Source of the DNA: Pseudomonadota bacterium
GTDB lineage: Bacteria; Pseudomonadota; Gammaproteobacteria; Burkholderiales; Burkholderiaceae_C
Assembly (NCBI GenBank): GCA_018241225.1
Contig: JAFEEG010000035.1
Location: 1 to 64,000 of the forward strand
DNA: 64,000 nt
Direction of reading: 5' to 3'
The notes beneath the pieces are model-generated. The model searched no databases, was not told the DNA's origin, and worked only from the letters and a program-made list of their open reading frames with translations. A program made the position numbers and the translations under genes. Positions 7,425 to 14,998 of this stretch are shown here, piece after piece. How positions within the stretch are numbered: the first letter of the stretch is position 1; every line of letters starts with the position of its first letter.

Positions 7425-8105
7425 TCATGGGCGTTCGGAAGGGGTGTCGCCCAGTACCTTACGAACGGCGCGAGCAAAGCCCACATCAAACACCGTCCGT
7501 CCGCGCTCGTTGACGATTTCGCCGTGGCTTCCTTCCTTCAAGCCGCGCTCTTGAAGGTAACCGGCCGACACCGCCTTTTGCAAAGCTTCCCGTTCGGACG
7601 GCGTCAACTGGGCGGACAGGGCGAGCAGCGTCACCGGCTGTGCCCCTGGAGTAGCGGAGACGGTCGCACCCAGGGGGCGCCGGTCCACGGTCACATGCGT
7701 GTTGGCCTTCAACACGTTGAGCTGCGCCTTAAGTTTGTCGCGCTCGGCGATGATGGCCTGCATGATGGAACGGATGGCCGGGTCTTCGATGCGCATTAGA
7801 TAGTCATGGCTCGCCAGCGTCTTCGGCGGCTTGGGCGCGGTGGGGCCGGCATAGGTGGCCCAGGCGTCAATGAGGTCGCGATAGTCGGCCGATGGGGCGT
7901 TGTAGAGCGCTCGGCCCTTCAGGATGCCTTCGGCTTCTGCCAGGCGGCCGATGGCCGGCAGCGAGAAGTCGCGCGAGCCAGCGTCGTGCTGCCTGCGGCA
8001 AAGCTCGTGCATCTTCGCCAGGTTCGCCCTTCGATTTGAGCGCGCGCCCTTGGCGAGCAGAGACTTGAGCACATCGTCTGGGTGGATGTCCGTCATTCCA
8101 TTCAT
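7425..8105 (-). CDS. gmtX: Gamma-mobile-trio protein GmtX
   Basis: A 226-aa protein recognised as the third GMT component from its position after gmtZ, its length and its composition. The N-terminal part (ANLAKMHELCRRQHDAG, then a helical SLPAIGRLAEAEGILKGRAL segment) looks like a DNA-binding or helix-turn-helix-like module. A central segment contains IMQAIIAERDKLKAQLNVLK with coiled-coil character, and the C-terminus resembles LTPSEREALQKAVS. The start overlaps the gmtZ stop as ATGA. Its molecular role is not established; accessory DNA binding during recombination is a guess. Confidence 0.75.
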   Translation of the reverse strand: MNGMTDIHPDDVLKSLLAKGARSNRRANLAKMHELCRRQHDAGSRDFSLPAIGRLAEAEGILKGRALYNAPSADYRDLIDAWATYAGPTAPKPPKTLASHDYLMRIEDPAIRSIMQAIIAERDKLKAQLNVLKANTHVTVDRRPLGATVSATPGAQPVTLLALSAQLTPSEREALQKAVSAGYLQERGLKEGSHGEIVNERGRTVFDVGFARAVRKVLGDTPSERP

Positions 8106-10717
8106 GCTTCGGCTCCCCTTAGGGTCCGCCGTCCGGTGGAGAACGCCTTGCTGGGGCGGGCGGCGGGCAGTAGCGAGGCGAGGTCCATGTCGAAGTGCTG
8201 GCTGAGACTCGCGCCGGCGTCCATCAGGCGAATTACCTCCCGCTGGCCCAGCGCGGGATTGGCAGGGTTCATCTGCTGGGCGAGTCGTCGCATGAAGGCG
8301 TTGCCCGCGAGCAGTTGTTCCTGTTCGCTGAGAAGCATGAACACGGGTGGCAGGTCGTCGCGGTAGAGCACGCTATCGAGCAACTGGCTGCGGCGGAAGA
8401 CCGCCTTGCCTGGCTCCAGGTCGGGATACGCTTCGACGCTTTCGCAGACACCGGCCAACTGGAGCAGCTCCGACTCTGTCTCTTCGAAGGCGACCTGCAC
8501 ATCGGCGACTGCGCCGGCCAAGACCAGGTGCGTTCCGTCGCCCTGCGGGGCTTCGAGCGCCGCCTTGCAGCGTTCGATGAGACGCCAGCAAGCCACCAAG
8601 TCTTCGGCCAAGTCGCTGAACCGCTTCATGGCGCTTTCCCACACCCGCTCGGCCTGTCGGTAGGCATCCTGACGGGCGAACGGCCGCCCTGCATCCTCCG
8701 CATCTACCTTTTGCTTCTTCAGAGCTTGCAACTCGTCTTCGCGAGCAAGGCAGACATTACGTGCCTCGTCGAAGTGATAGGCCAGGGTGTTGAAGTGGAC
8801 TGCCAGCGCGGGCAGGTGGTGCGGTTCGGTCACGAACCAGCGACAACGCACGCAGTTGCGGCTGCCTCCCGTAACGGGACCATACTTTGGATTCACTGAC
8901 GCGCTGCCCCTCGCGGTCATCGGCCCGCCGTTGTAGCAGCCGCCCACGACGCTGTTGTCCTCGCTCTCGCTTGTATTGCCACCGACTAGACACAGCCCGT
9001 GGTGCATCGGCATCCAGCCGGCCGGGTTCCGTGCGGCCGGATGCTGCGGGATTGCGGCGGCAAGGCTAGTGGTGCTGTTGCAGATGGCCTTTTGCAGTAG
9101 TTCGTCGTGCGCGGTGTCGAGCAGGAAGTTCTGGATACTGGCTTCTTTGCCAGCCTCAAGACGCTCGGCCGCGCCAAGCAGCACGTCGCGGATGTAGGTG
9201 GCGCCGGGCTTGGTGTAGTACAGGGTCATCAGCAAGCGGCTATGGCCTGCGAGCTTTTGCAGCACGGGAAACGGCACCTGTCCTTCCAGGGCCAGCGCGG
9301 TGATGAGGGAGACACGCAGACTGTGTAGCGGGAAGAGAGTCGTCGGCCCATGCTTTCGCTCTTCCGGCGGTGGGAGCAAACGAATCGGTGCGCCATTGCG
9401 ATGAGTTTCGCCACGTTCAGCAAGCCGCACTTCCAGTGCGTTTAGTAGTCGGAACCAGCAGAGCTCCAGATGGCCGGCTTGAGGCACAGGCAGATGATGG
9501 GCGCCGTCGCGCGCCTCCGGCAACCTAAAGAGGAAGCAAGCGTCCGGATAGCCTGCGAGTTGCACCTCGCTCTTTGCATCGAGGTGGCGGCCATCCAGTT
9601 CCGTCCAGGACGTGCGCCGCGAGACGGGGTTGTACTTTTCTTGCCAGTTGCGCAGCTTCTCCAACCAGTAGAAGACGTCCTGATGCGCCGGTCCGCCAGA
9701 GGACCACGGCAATACGTAGCCCTTGTCGGGCCCGGATTTGGCAATGTCGGCAGTCTTGTTGGTGTTGATATAGAGAACGGTCGGGACGGCCTCGCCGTCG
9801 GCGATAGGTTTGCTGCGGTGGAGCACCCCCTGCTGGAGGGGCTGGCGTTCGCTCCCCTGTGCCAGCCGGCTCGGATTCAATACCCAGGAGCCTGCCGCGT
9901 AGCGCCACGTATCGGCTTCGCCCGAGTCGAGCATGCGAACCTGGAAGGTGCGCAGCGGCAGGATGAGCTTCACAAGCAGCGCGACCCAGCGCACGGGACT
10001 CCACATCTCCAACAGCTGCCCGCCTCGATAGTTCGGACTCACCTTGCGGACCCGCCATACGCAGTCCGGGTCGCTAAAGTCAATCCGGTCCTCGGTCACC
10101 TCGAACCAGTCGGTTGCGCTGCGCCCACGCTGGCCGATTTCAACACCCAACTCGCCCTGCGCCCACTGCCAGTCTCGGAAGTTTGGTCCCGCCGCGAGCA
10201 TGCGCCGCAGTTCGTCGATGTAGCCGTAGGGCAGCGGCGAATGCACGCTCTCGTCGCGCTTGGGCAGGCCAGCCTTGGACATCCGGGGTACAGGGTTGTG
10301 GAAGGCAGGTGAGACGGCCGCTTGGCCGTCGTCGGCCACTTCGCTGAACTCGCGCAGCAATACGAAGTGCAGAAAGGCGTTGATGTGGTTGTTGTACTTG
10401 ATGCCGTCAACCGAATCTGGACAGGCCGTGCGGTAGAAGTCGGGCACGACCGTGCTGCGTGCCAGAAACACCGCCGGGTCGAGCGGTAGTCCCTGCTGGA
10501 CGAGGTAGCGCTCCAGGAAGGCCGTCAGAGCCCAGAGTCTCTTGCCAACTCCGCGAGTTTCTCCCTTGAGCCACGTCACCGCCAAGGTGCGCCAGGCGGC
10601 CAGTTGCGGATATTCCCTCGAGACCCAGCCCAGTTCGGCATCGGTCTCACGCCTCACGCCTTTGATTTTCTGGGTGGGGGCGCCAGGCGCCTTGGGTGCA
10701 ATCTTCCTTTCGGACAT
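8102..10717 (-). CDS. gmtZ: Gamma-mobile-trio integrase GmtZ
   Basis: An 871-aa protein with a tyrosine-recombinase-like core. A candidate first Arg lies near residue 256 (ILPLRTFQVRML). HxLR is at 465-468 (PLHSLRVSLITALA), AGHS at 490-493, and candidate nucleophiles Tyr500/501 in TLYYTKPG. A long C-terminal extension contains paired cysteines (NCVRCRWFV, with earlier isolated Cys) that could bind zinc, then a helical region rich in Glu/Arg/Leu. It lies 9 nt after gmtY and overlaps gmtX. Two tyrosine-recombinase genes in a row with gmtX is the hallmark of GMT islands. Confidence 0.82.
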   Translation of the reverse strand: MSERKIAPKAPGAPTQKIKGVRRETDAELGWVSREYPQLAAWRTLAVTWLKGETRGVGKRLWALTAFLERYLVQQGLPLDPAVFLARSTVVPDFYRTACPDSVDGIKYNNHINAFLHFVLLREFSEVADDGQAAVSPAFHNPVPRMSKAGLPKRDESVHSPLPYGYIDELRRMLAAGPNFRDWQWAQGELGVEIGQRGRSATDWFEVTEDRIDFSDPDCVWRVRKVSPNYRGGQLLEMWSPVRWVALLVKLILPLRTFQVRMLDSGEADTWRYAAGSWVLNPSRLAQGSERQPLQQGVLHRSKPIADGEAVPTVLYINTNKTADIAKSGPDKGYVLPWSSGGPAHQDVFYWLEKLRNWQEKYNPVSRRTSWTELDGRHLDAKSEVQLAGYPDACFLFRLPEARDGAHHLPVPQAGHLELCWFRLLNALEVRLAERGETHRNGAPIRLLPPPEERKHGPTTLFPLHSLRVSLITALALEGQVPFPVLQKLAGHSRLLMTLYYTKPGATYIRDVLLGAAERLEAGKEASIQNFLLDTAHDELLQKAICNSTTSLAAAIPQHPAARNPAGWMPMHHGLCLVGGNTSESEDNSVVGGCYNGGPMTARGSASVNPKYGPVTGGSRNCVRCRWFVTEPHHLPALAVHFNTLAYHFDEARNVCLAREDELQALKKQKVDAEDAGRPFARQDAYRQAERVWESAMKRFSDLAEDLVACWRLIERCKAALEAPQGDGTHLVLAGAVADVQVAFEETESELLQLAGVCESVEAYPDLEPGKAVFRRSQLLDSVLYRDDLPPVFMLLSEQEQLLAGNAFMRRLAQQMNPANPALGQREVIRLMDAGASLSQHFDMDLASLLPAARPSKAFSTGRRTLRGAEA

Positions 10718-10726
10718 GTGGATTCT

Positions 10727-12127
10727 TCAGTGGTTGAGTTCGATGCCTGGTAGCAGGCCGCCCGGCACGGAGGAGGTGCCGGCGGACTTGTCACGAAGCC
10801 GCCGCGCGGCCAGTTCGAGCGCAGCGATGGCCTCCCGGGTGGTCGGCTGCGTGTAGACCTCCTGGCTTTCCTCAGAGGCGTGATGCATGAAGCGTCGAAT
10901 GAATGGTTTCTCGACGCCGGCGTTGCGCAGCCGCCGGCCGTAGGCGTGCCGGTGGCCGTGCGGGGTCGTGCCGATGGCCTTGCCGACCGCGAGGCCGATG
11001 CGTTCGCAAGCAGCGGCGTGCGCTTTGTTGTACTGGGTCAGCGTATACATCGCCCCCACGGGTTCGCGGCTCAGATTGATGAAGGCGAACGGGTGGTCAC
11101 GTTCAAGACGTGCGACCTGTTCCAAGTAGCGGTGCCACAGTTGCAGGAACCACTCGCCATACTCTGGCAGGAACCAGTACGCCTGCTTGTAGTAGGCCGC
11201 GTCGTGCATGCCGCCTTTCCAGCCGGCGTGCCGCCGGTCCATCACCTCTGTGCGGGGCACGAGTCCGAATTGCTGGGCGAGGTATTCCGCCCGGTTGCCC
11301 TTGCGCAGCTTGCCCCGCTCGTCGCGCCAATCCGCGGGCGCGGTGCCGTAGCTCGGGTGATGGATGAGCACCTTGGCTTGGCGCGGGTTAGCAGGGTCCG
11401 GGAACACGTCCGAGATGTAGAGGTGGAAGGGTTCAGACTCGCGGTAGCCCGCCCCATGCAGCAGGAGCGTGATGAGCATGCCGCGATAGTCCTGGCGTCC
11501 GGCCGCACTGAATCCCTTGGCGAGAAGTTCCTCGAAGCGTTCCTCAGGGAAGGCTGGTGGCTCACCTTTTTCGACCTTCGGTAGGCGCTTTCCGCGGACG
11601 CGATGCCCCGTTTCGGAGGGGGATGCGTTCGCCGCCCATGTGTGCCCGAGGAAGGCCTTGCTACGCCGGAATTGGTAGGCGGCCTCGTCGGTCTGCCGGT
11701 CGAAGGCGCCGCCCGCATAGTGTGGATTCACCAAGGCGGCCTCGGGACGCATCTCCCCAAGCCAGTCGAAGAAGTCCGTTAGGTGGGTGACGATGTGCGA
11801 GGCGTCCTGCGGCGAGCGCGGCGCCCAACACAGGCCGCTGGGGTCGAGGCCAGTCTCACGGTCGAAGGTGCCGGTGTACAGCCGCTGGGCGAAGTTCTGG
11901 AACAGGCGGTAGGTGTCGCGCTCGGCGGGGTTGGATTGCAGGTACTCGAGGAACATCCGCACCGAGCGGGTTACTTTCGACATCCAGGTCAGGCTGCGGT
12001 CGTGGCTACGATACAAGCAGTAGTCGAGCAAAGGCTCCAACACTCCAGCCGGTGTCAGCAGCGCGGGCAGTTCGGTGTAGACCCCGGTGGCATCGGTGTA
12101 GACACGGGCTTTGACGGTCACAAACAT
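10727..12127 (-). CDS. gmtY: Gamma-mobile-trio recombinase GmtY (tyrosine recombinase)
   Basis: A 466-aa tyrosine recombinase. Catalytic elements are visible: the first Arg in LLHGAGYRESEPFHLYISDV, HxxR at 390-393 (TPHGHRHAYGRRL), HH at 415-416 (RRFMHHASEE) and nucleophile Tyr425 (QEVYTQP). The N-terminal part (LTWMSKVTRSVRMFLEYLQS and following) fits a SAM-like core-binding domain. It is first of the trio, 6 nt after the small primase-like ORF. It probably cuts at the CCACGAGG borders together with GmtZ. Confidence 0.85.
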   Translation of the reverse strand: MFVTVKARVYTDATGVYTELPALLTPAGVLEPLLDYCLYRSHDRSLTWMSKVTRSVRMFLEYLQSNPAERDTYRLFQNFAQRLYTGTFDRETGLDPSGLCWAPRSPQDASHIVTHLTDFFDWLGEMRPEAALVNPHYAGGAFDRQTDEAAYQFRRSKAFLGHTWAANASPSETGHRVRGKRLPKVEKGEPPAFPEERFEELLAKGFSAAGRQDYRGMLITLLLHGAGYRESEPFHLYISDVFPDPANPRQAKVLIHHPSYGTAPADWRDERGKLRKGNRAEYLAQQFGLVPRTEVMDRRHAGWKGGMHDAAYYKQAYWFLPEYGEWFLQLWHRYLEQVARLERDHPFAFINLSREPVGAMYTLTQYNKAHAAACERIGLAVGKAIGTTPHGHRHAYGRRLRNAGVEKPFIRRFMHHASEESQEVYTQPTTREAIAALELAARRLRDKSAGTSSVPGGLLPGIELNH

Positions 12128-12133
12128 GGGGAC

Positions 12134-12439
12134 CTAAACAGCCAGACGACGCAAGAGGTCCGTCGCGGCTTTGAAGTCGACACGGTGCACGTGCATGACC
12201 AAATCAACTGCGCCGCCGCCGCCGCGCTTGAGTCGGGTGTCGAAAAACTTAGGGCCGCGAAGCAGGAGCTCGAAATCCTGGCTTTCGAGATTGATGTGAT
12301 AGCGCTGAGTGCCCTCCGCACTGAGGGGCTTGAAGGTGTCATCGGCCTTCGCATAGCAGCCCAGCTTTTCGAGCACCAACAAAGCATCGAGCGCCCGCCA
12401 GCGCTCCAGCGTCAAGTTATCCACAGACCGTTGCCGCAC
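12134..12439 (-). CDS. Small primase-like (DUF3991/CHC2-type end) protein, orphan domain
   Basis: A 101-aa protein from a GTG with a strong GGGGAGGGG Shine-Dalgarno-like run. The C-terminal RLKRGGGGAVDLVMHVHRVDFKA resembles the Gly-rich GGxAIDFVMH segment found at the end of CHC2 or DUF3991 domains of DNA primases and mobilisation-associated Toprim proteins. The zinc-binding cysteines and any Toprim domain are missing. It is the first gene of the island operon, 6 nt before gmtY. It could be a domain remnant or a genuine small accessory protein; the function is unknown. Confidence 0.6.
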   Translation of the reverse strand: MRQRSVDNLTLERWRALDALLVLEKLGCYAKADDTFKPLSAEGTQRYHINLESQDFELLLRGPKFFDTRLKRGGGGAVDLVMHVHRVDFKAATDLLRRLAV

Positions 12440-12570
12440 AAGCCCCTCCCCCGGACCCCCACCTGCTACTCGTCTTTCAAGGAAAGACTGCTACTCAGAA
12501 CAGCCATAGACGCTGCATCTAGTTACATTGTATGTGGATTTATGGAATAACTACAAAAGACTCAGGCCAA

Positions 12571-12595
12571 GAAAAAGCCCCTGCAAGAGGGGCTT
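12571..12595 (-). terminator. Leftward rho-independent terminator near the island right end
   Basis: Stem AAGCCCCT / AGGGGCTT with loop GCAAG and an A-run on the left that is a T-run on the minus strand. It would stop read-through from pckG before the island operon. Confidence 0.6.
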
Positions 12596-12625
12596 GGAGG
12601 GGCTTTAGGCAGCTAGGCCATGCCA

Positions 12626-12634
12626 ACTATGTAT
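12626..12634 (-). repeat. Right-end inverted copy of ATACATAGT
   Basis: ACTATGTAT on the plus strand, ending 19 nt inside the right CCACGAGG. It is the inverted partner of 7294-7302. Confidence 0.5.
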
Positions 12635-12653
12635 TCCTTGTTGGGGGGAATAA

Positions 12654-12661
12654 CCACGAGG
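12654..12661. repeat. Right attachment repeat CCACGAGG
   Basis: The right copy of the 8-bp repeat, joined outward to GCGGCTTTTTTTT, the missing arm of the split terminator. The island DNA inside it is visibly AT-richer than the flanking chromosome. Confidence 0.75.
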
Positions 12662-12674
12662 GCGGCTTTTTTTT
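12660..12674. terminator. Right half of the split bidirectional terminator
   Basis: GGGCGGC followed by eight T, complementary to GCCGCCC at 7265-7271. For pckG on the minus strand this half alone leaves no hairpin, which may explain reliance on the terminator at 12571-12595. Confidence 0.8.
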
Positions 12675-12725
12675 GCCTGCAAGAGCCTGCAAGAGGCTCC
12701 CTGGTCAGGAGCCTCCTGGCCGGCC

Positions 12726-14594
12726 TCAGGCGGCCAGGCGACGCTCGATGGTTACCTTGGTGTCGGCCAGCTCCTGGGGCAGGTGGTGCTTGAGCTGCTC
12801 GAAGAGCTCGGCATGCAGCTTCAGCTCGGCTTCCCAGGCGGCCTTGTCGATGCTGGTCACGCTCTTGAACTGGTCGGCGCTGAAGTCCAGGCCGGTCCAG
12901 TTGAGTTCTTCGTAGCGCGGGCTCACGCCGAAGAGGTGGTCGGTGCCTTCAGCCTTGCCTTCGATGCGGTCGATCATCCACTTCAGCACGCGCATGTTCT
13001 CGCCGTAGCCGGGCCAGACGAACTTGCCGTCGGCGCCCTTGCGGAACCAGTTGGTGGTGAAGATGCGCGGCTGCTTGGCGCCCGAGGCCTTCAGCTTCTT
13101 GCCCAGGTCGAGCCAGTGCTGGAAGTAGTCGCTCATGTTGTAGCCGGCGAAGGCGATCATGGCGAAGGGGTCGCGGCGCACCACGCCCACCTGGCCCACG
13201 ATGGCAGCGGTGGTTTCAGAGCCCATGGTGGCGGCCATGTACACGCCTTCGACCCAGTCGCGGCCTTCGGTCACCAGCGGCACGGTGGTCGAGCGGCGGC
13301 CGCCGAAGATGAAGGCGTCGATCGGCACGCCGGCCGGGTCGTCCCAGGCGGGATCGAGCGCCGGGTTGTTGGTGGCGGCGACGGTGAAGCGCGAGTTGGG
13401 GTGCGCGGCCTTGGTGCCCTTTTCCTTGGCGATGGCCGGGGTCCAGTCGTTGCCTTGCCAGTCGATGAGGTGGTCGGGCAGCTTCTTGCCGGGCACATCG
13501 TCTTCCAGGCCTTCCCACCACACGTCGCCGTCGTCGGTCAGGGCCACGTTCGTGAAGATCACGTCACGGTCCAGGCTCTTGAGGCAGTTGGGGTTGGTCT
13601 TGAGGTTGGTGCCGGGGGCCACGCCGAAGTAGCCGGCCTCGGGGTTGATGGCGTACATGCGGCCATCCTTTCCGGGCTTGATCCAGGCAATGTCGTCGCC
13701 GATGGTGGTGACCTTCCAGCCTTCGAAGCCGGCCGGCGGCACCAGCATGGAGAAGTTGGTCTTGCCGCAGGCCGAGGGGAAGGCAGCGGCCACGTGGTAT
13801 TTCTTGCCCTCGGGCGAGGTCACGCCCAGGATGAGCATGTGCTCGGCCAGCCAGCCTTCGTCGCGGCCCATGGTGGACGCGATGCGCAGGGCGAAGCACT
13901 TCTTGCCCAGCAGCGCGTTGCCACCGTAGCCCGAGCCGTAGCTCCAGATCTCGCGCGTTTCCGGGTAGTGGACGATGTACTTGGTCTTGTTGCAGGGCCA
14001 GGCCACGTCCTTCTGGCCGGGCTGCAGCGGCGCACCCACGGTGTGCACGCAGGGCACGAACTCGCCGTCGGCGCCCAGCACGTCGTACACGGCCTTGCCC
14101 ATGCGGGTCATGATCTTCATGTTGACGGCCACGTAGGGGCTGTCGGACAGCTCGATGCCGATGTGGGCAATGGGCGAGCCCAGCGGGCCCATGGAGAAGG
14201 GCACCACGTACATGGTGCGGCCCTTCATGCAGCCGTCGAACAGGGGCTGCAGGGTGGTGCGCATCTCGGCCGGGGCGACCCAGTTGTTGGTCGGGCCGGC
14301 GTCTTCCTTCTTCTCGGAGCAGATGAAGGTGCGGTCTTCGACGCGGGCGACGTCGCTCGGGTCGGAGTTGGCGAGGAAGGAGTTGGGGCGCTTGGCCGGG
14401 TTGAGTTTCTTGAAGACGCCCGCATCCACCAGCAGCTGGCACAGGCGGTCGTACTCTTCCTGGCTACCGTCGCACCATTCGACGCGGTCGGGCTTGCACA
14501 GGGCCGCCATGTCGGCCACCCAGGCAATGAGCCGGGCATTCTTTACATACGAGGGCGCCTGAATATTCAGGCCCTTCATCACGGGTGCGTTCAT
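12726..14594 (-). CDS. pckG: Phosphoenolpyruvate carboxykinase (GTP)
   Basis: A 622-aa GTP-type PEPCK, which converts oxaloacetate plus GTP to PEP, CO2 and GDP in gluconeogenesis. The kinase P-loop is FPSACGKTNFSML at about residues 271-283, and other family blocks include YGSGYGGNALLGKKCFALR, the Mn-site region around TIGDDIAWI, and IFGGRRSTTVPLV. Full length for the family. TAGGAG precedes the ATG. It is a single-gene unit, convergent with the gene at 6721 before the island inserted. Use in growth on acids and amino acids fits the rest of the window. Confidence 0.97.
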   Translation of the reverse strand: MNAPVMKGLNIQAPSYVKNARLIAWVADMAALCKPDRVEWCDGSQEEYDRLCQLLVDAGVFKKLNPAKRPNSFLANSDPSDVARVEDRTFICSEKKEDAGPTNNWVAPAEMRTTLQPLFDGCMKGRTMYVVPFSMGPLGSPIAHIGIELSDSPYVAVNMKIMTRMGKAVYDVLGADGEFVPCVHTVGAPLQPGQKDVAWPCNKTKYIVHYPETREIWSYGSGYGGNALLGKKCFALRIASTMGRDEGWLAEHMLILGVTSPEGKKYHVAAAFPSACGKTNFSMLVPPAGFEGWKVTTIGDDIAWIKPGKDGRMYAINPEAGYFGVAPGTNLKTNPNCLKSLDRDVIFTNVALTDDGDVWWEGLEDDVPGKKLPDHLIDWQGNDWTPAIAKEKGTKAAHPNSRFTVAATNNPALDPAWDDPAGVPIDAFIFGGRRSTTVPLVTEGRDWVEGVYMAATMGSETTAAIVGQVGVVRRDPFAMIAFAGYNMSDYFQHWLDLGKKLKASGAKQPRIFTTNWFRKGADGKFVWPGYGENMRVLKWMIDRIEGKAEGTDHLFGVSPRYEELNWTGLDFSADQFKSVTSIDKAAWEAELKLHAELFEQLKHHLPQELADTKVTIERRLAA

Positions 14595-14716
14595 CGAAAA
14601 ACTCCTAAGTTGAAAAACCGTCTTTTCGAACGAGGCTCACCGGGCACGAGGGCGGCAAGGGTCGTTTGAGAAAACGTCTTTCGGTTCGGGTTTTTCCAGG
14701 GCGGCGGGGGAACGCA

Positions 14717-14748
14717 GAAAAAAATGGCGCCCCGGTCAAAGGGGCGCC
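14717..14748 (-). terminator. Rho-independent terminator after the 50-aa membrane protein
   Basis: Stem GGCGCCCC / GGGGCGCC with a 7-nt loop, followed on the minus strand by a T-run (A-run on plus at 14718-14724). It separates the small gene at 14765 from pckG. Confidence 0.75.
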
Positions 14749-14764
14749 GGTTGGGGCGCTTGCG

Positions 14765-14917
14765 TCAGGCCAGGAAGACCGCGATGGACGCCAGCAGCAG
14801 CATCAGCACGCCGCCGCACAGCGGCAGCACGAGGGGCATCAGCGGAACGATGGACTCGACAGTGTCTTGCTCGGCGCCAACTGCGTGGCCGTGATCGGCC
14901 GGGGTGGGGTGGGACAT
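14765..14917 (-). CDS. Small single-helix membrane protein (50 aa)
   Basis: A 50-aa product, MSHPTPADHGHAVG followed by an acidic stretch and one long hydrophobic helix rich in Leu/Val/Ala to the C-terminus (PLMPLVLPLCGGVLMLLLAS). GAGGTAGAG lies just before the ATG, and a clear terminator follows the stop. It is too short for most gene callers. Topology suggests a C-terminally anchored inner-membrane protein. No family was recognised. Confidence 0.6.
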   Translation of the reverse strand: MSHPTPADHGHAVGAEQDTVESIVPLMPLVLPLCGGVLMLLLASIAVFLA

Positions 14918-14998
14918 TGTTCTCTACCTCAAGTGTCTCGACTGCCGCCATTTTACCCGGCGCCCACTTGTGGGGCCTTTAGGGCAAGCCATAGGCAA

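Larger units (their letters stand above)
7271..12661. mobile_element. Gamma-Mobile-Trio (GMT) genomic island, minimal form
   Basis: An element of about 5.4 kb bounded by the direct repeat CCACGAGG at 7271-7278 and 12654-12661. Removing one repeat and the interior restores an intact bidirectional terminator, strong evidence for the insertion limits. It carries gmtY, gmtZ, gmtX and one short primase-like ORF, all on the minus strand, with little room for further cargo. An ATACATAGT sequence lies near each end in inverted orientation. GMT islands are known mainly from gammaproteobacteria; the host here looks betaproteobacterial. Confidence 0.85.

Noticed and set aside
8102..8105. Idea that gmtZ and gmtX are one gene broken by a frameshift
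   Set aside because: The junction is a plain ATGA overlap, and the separate lengths fit the known trio.
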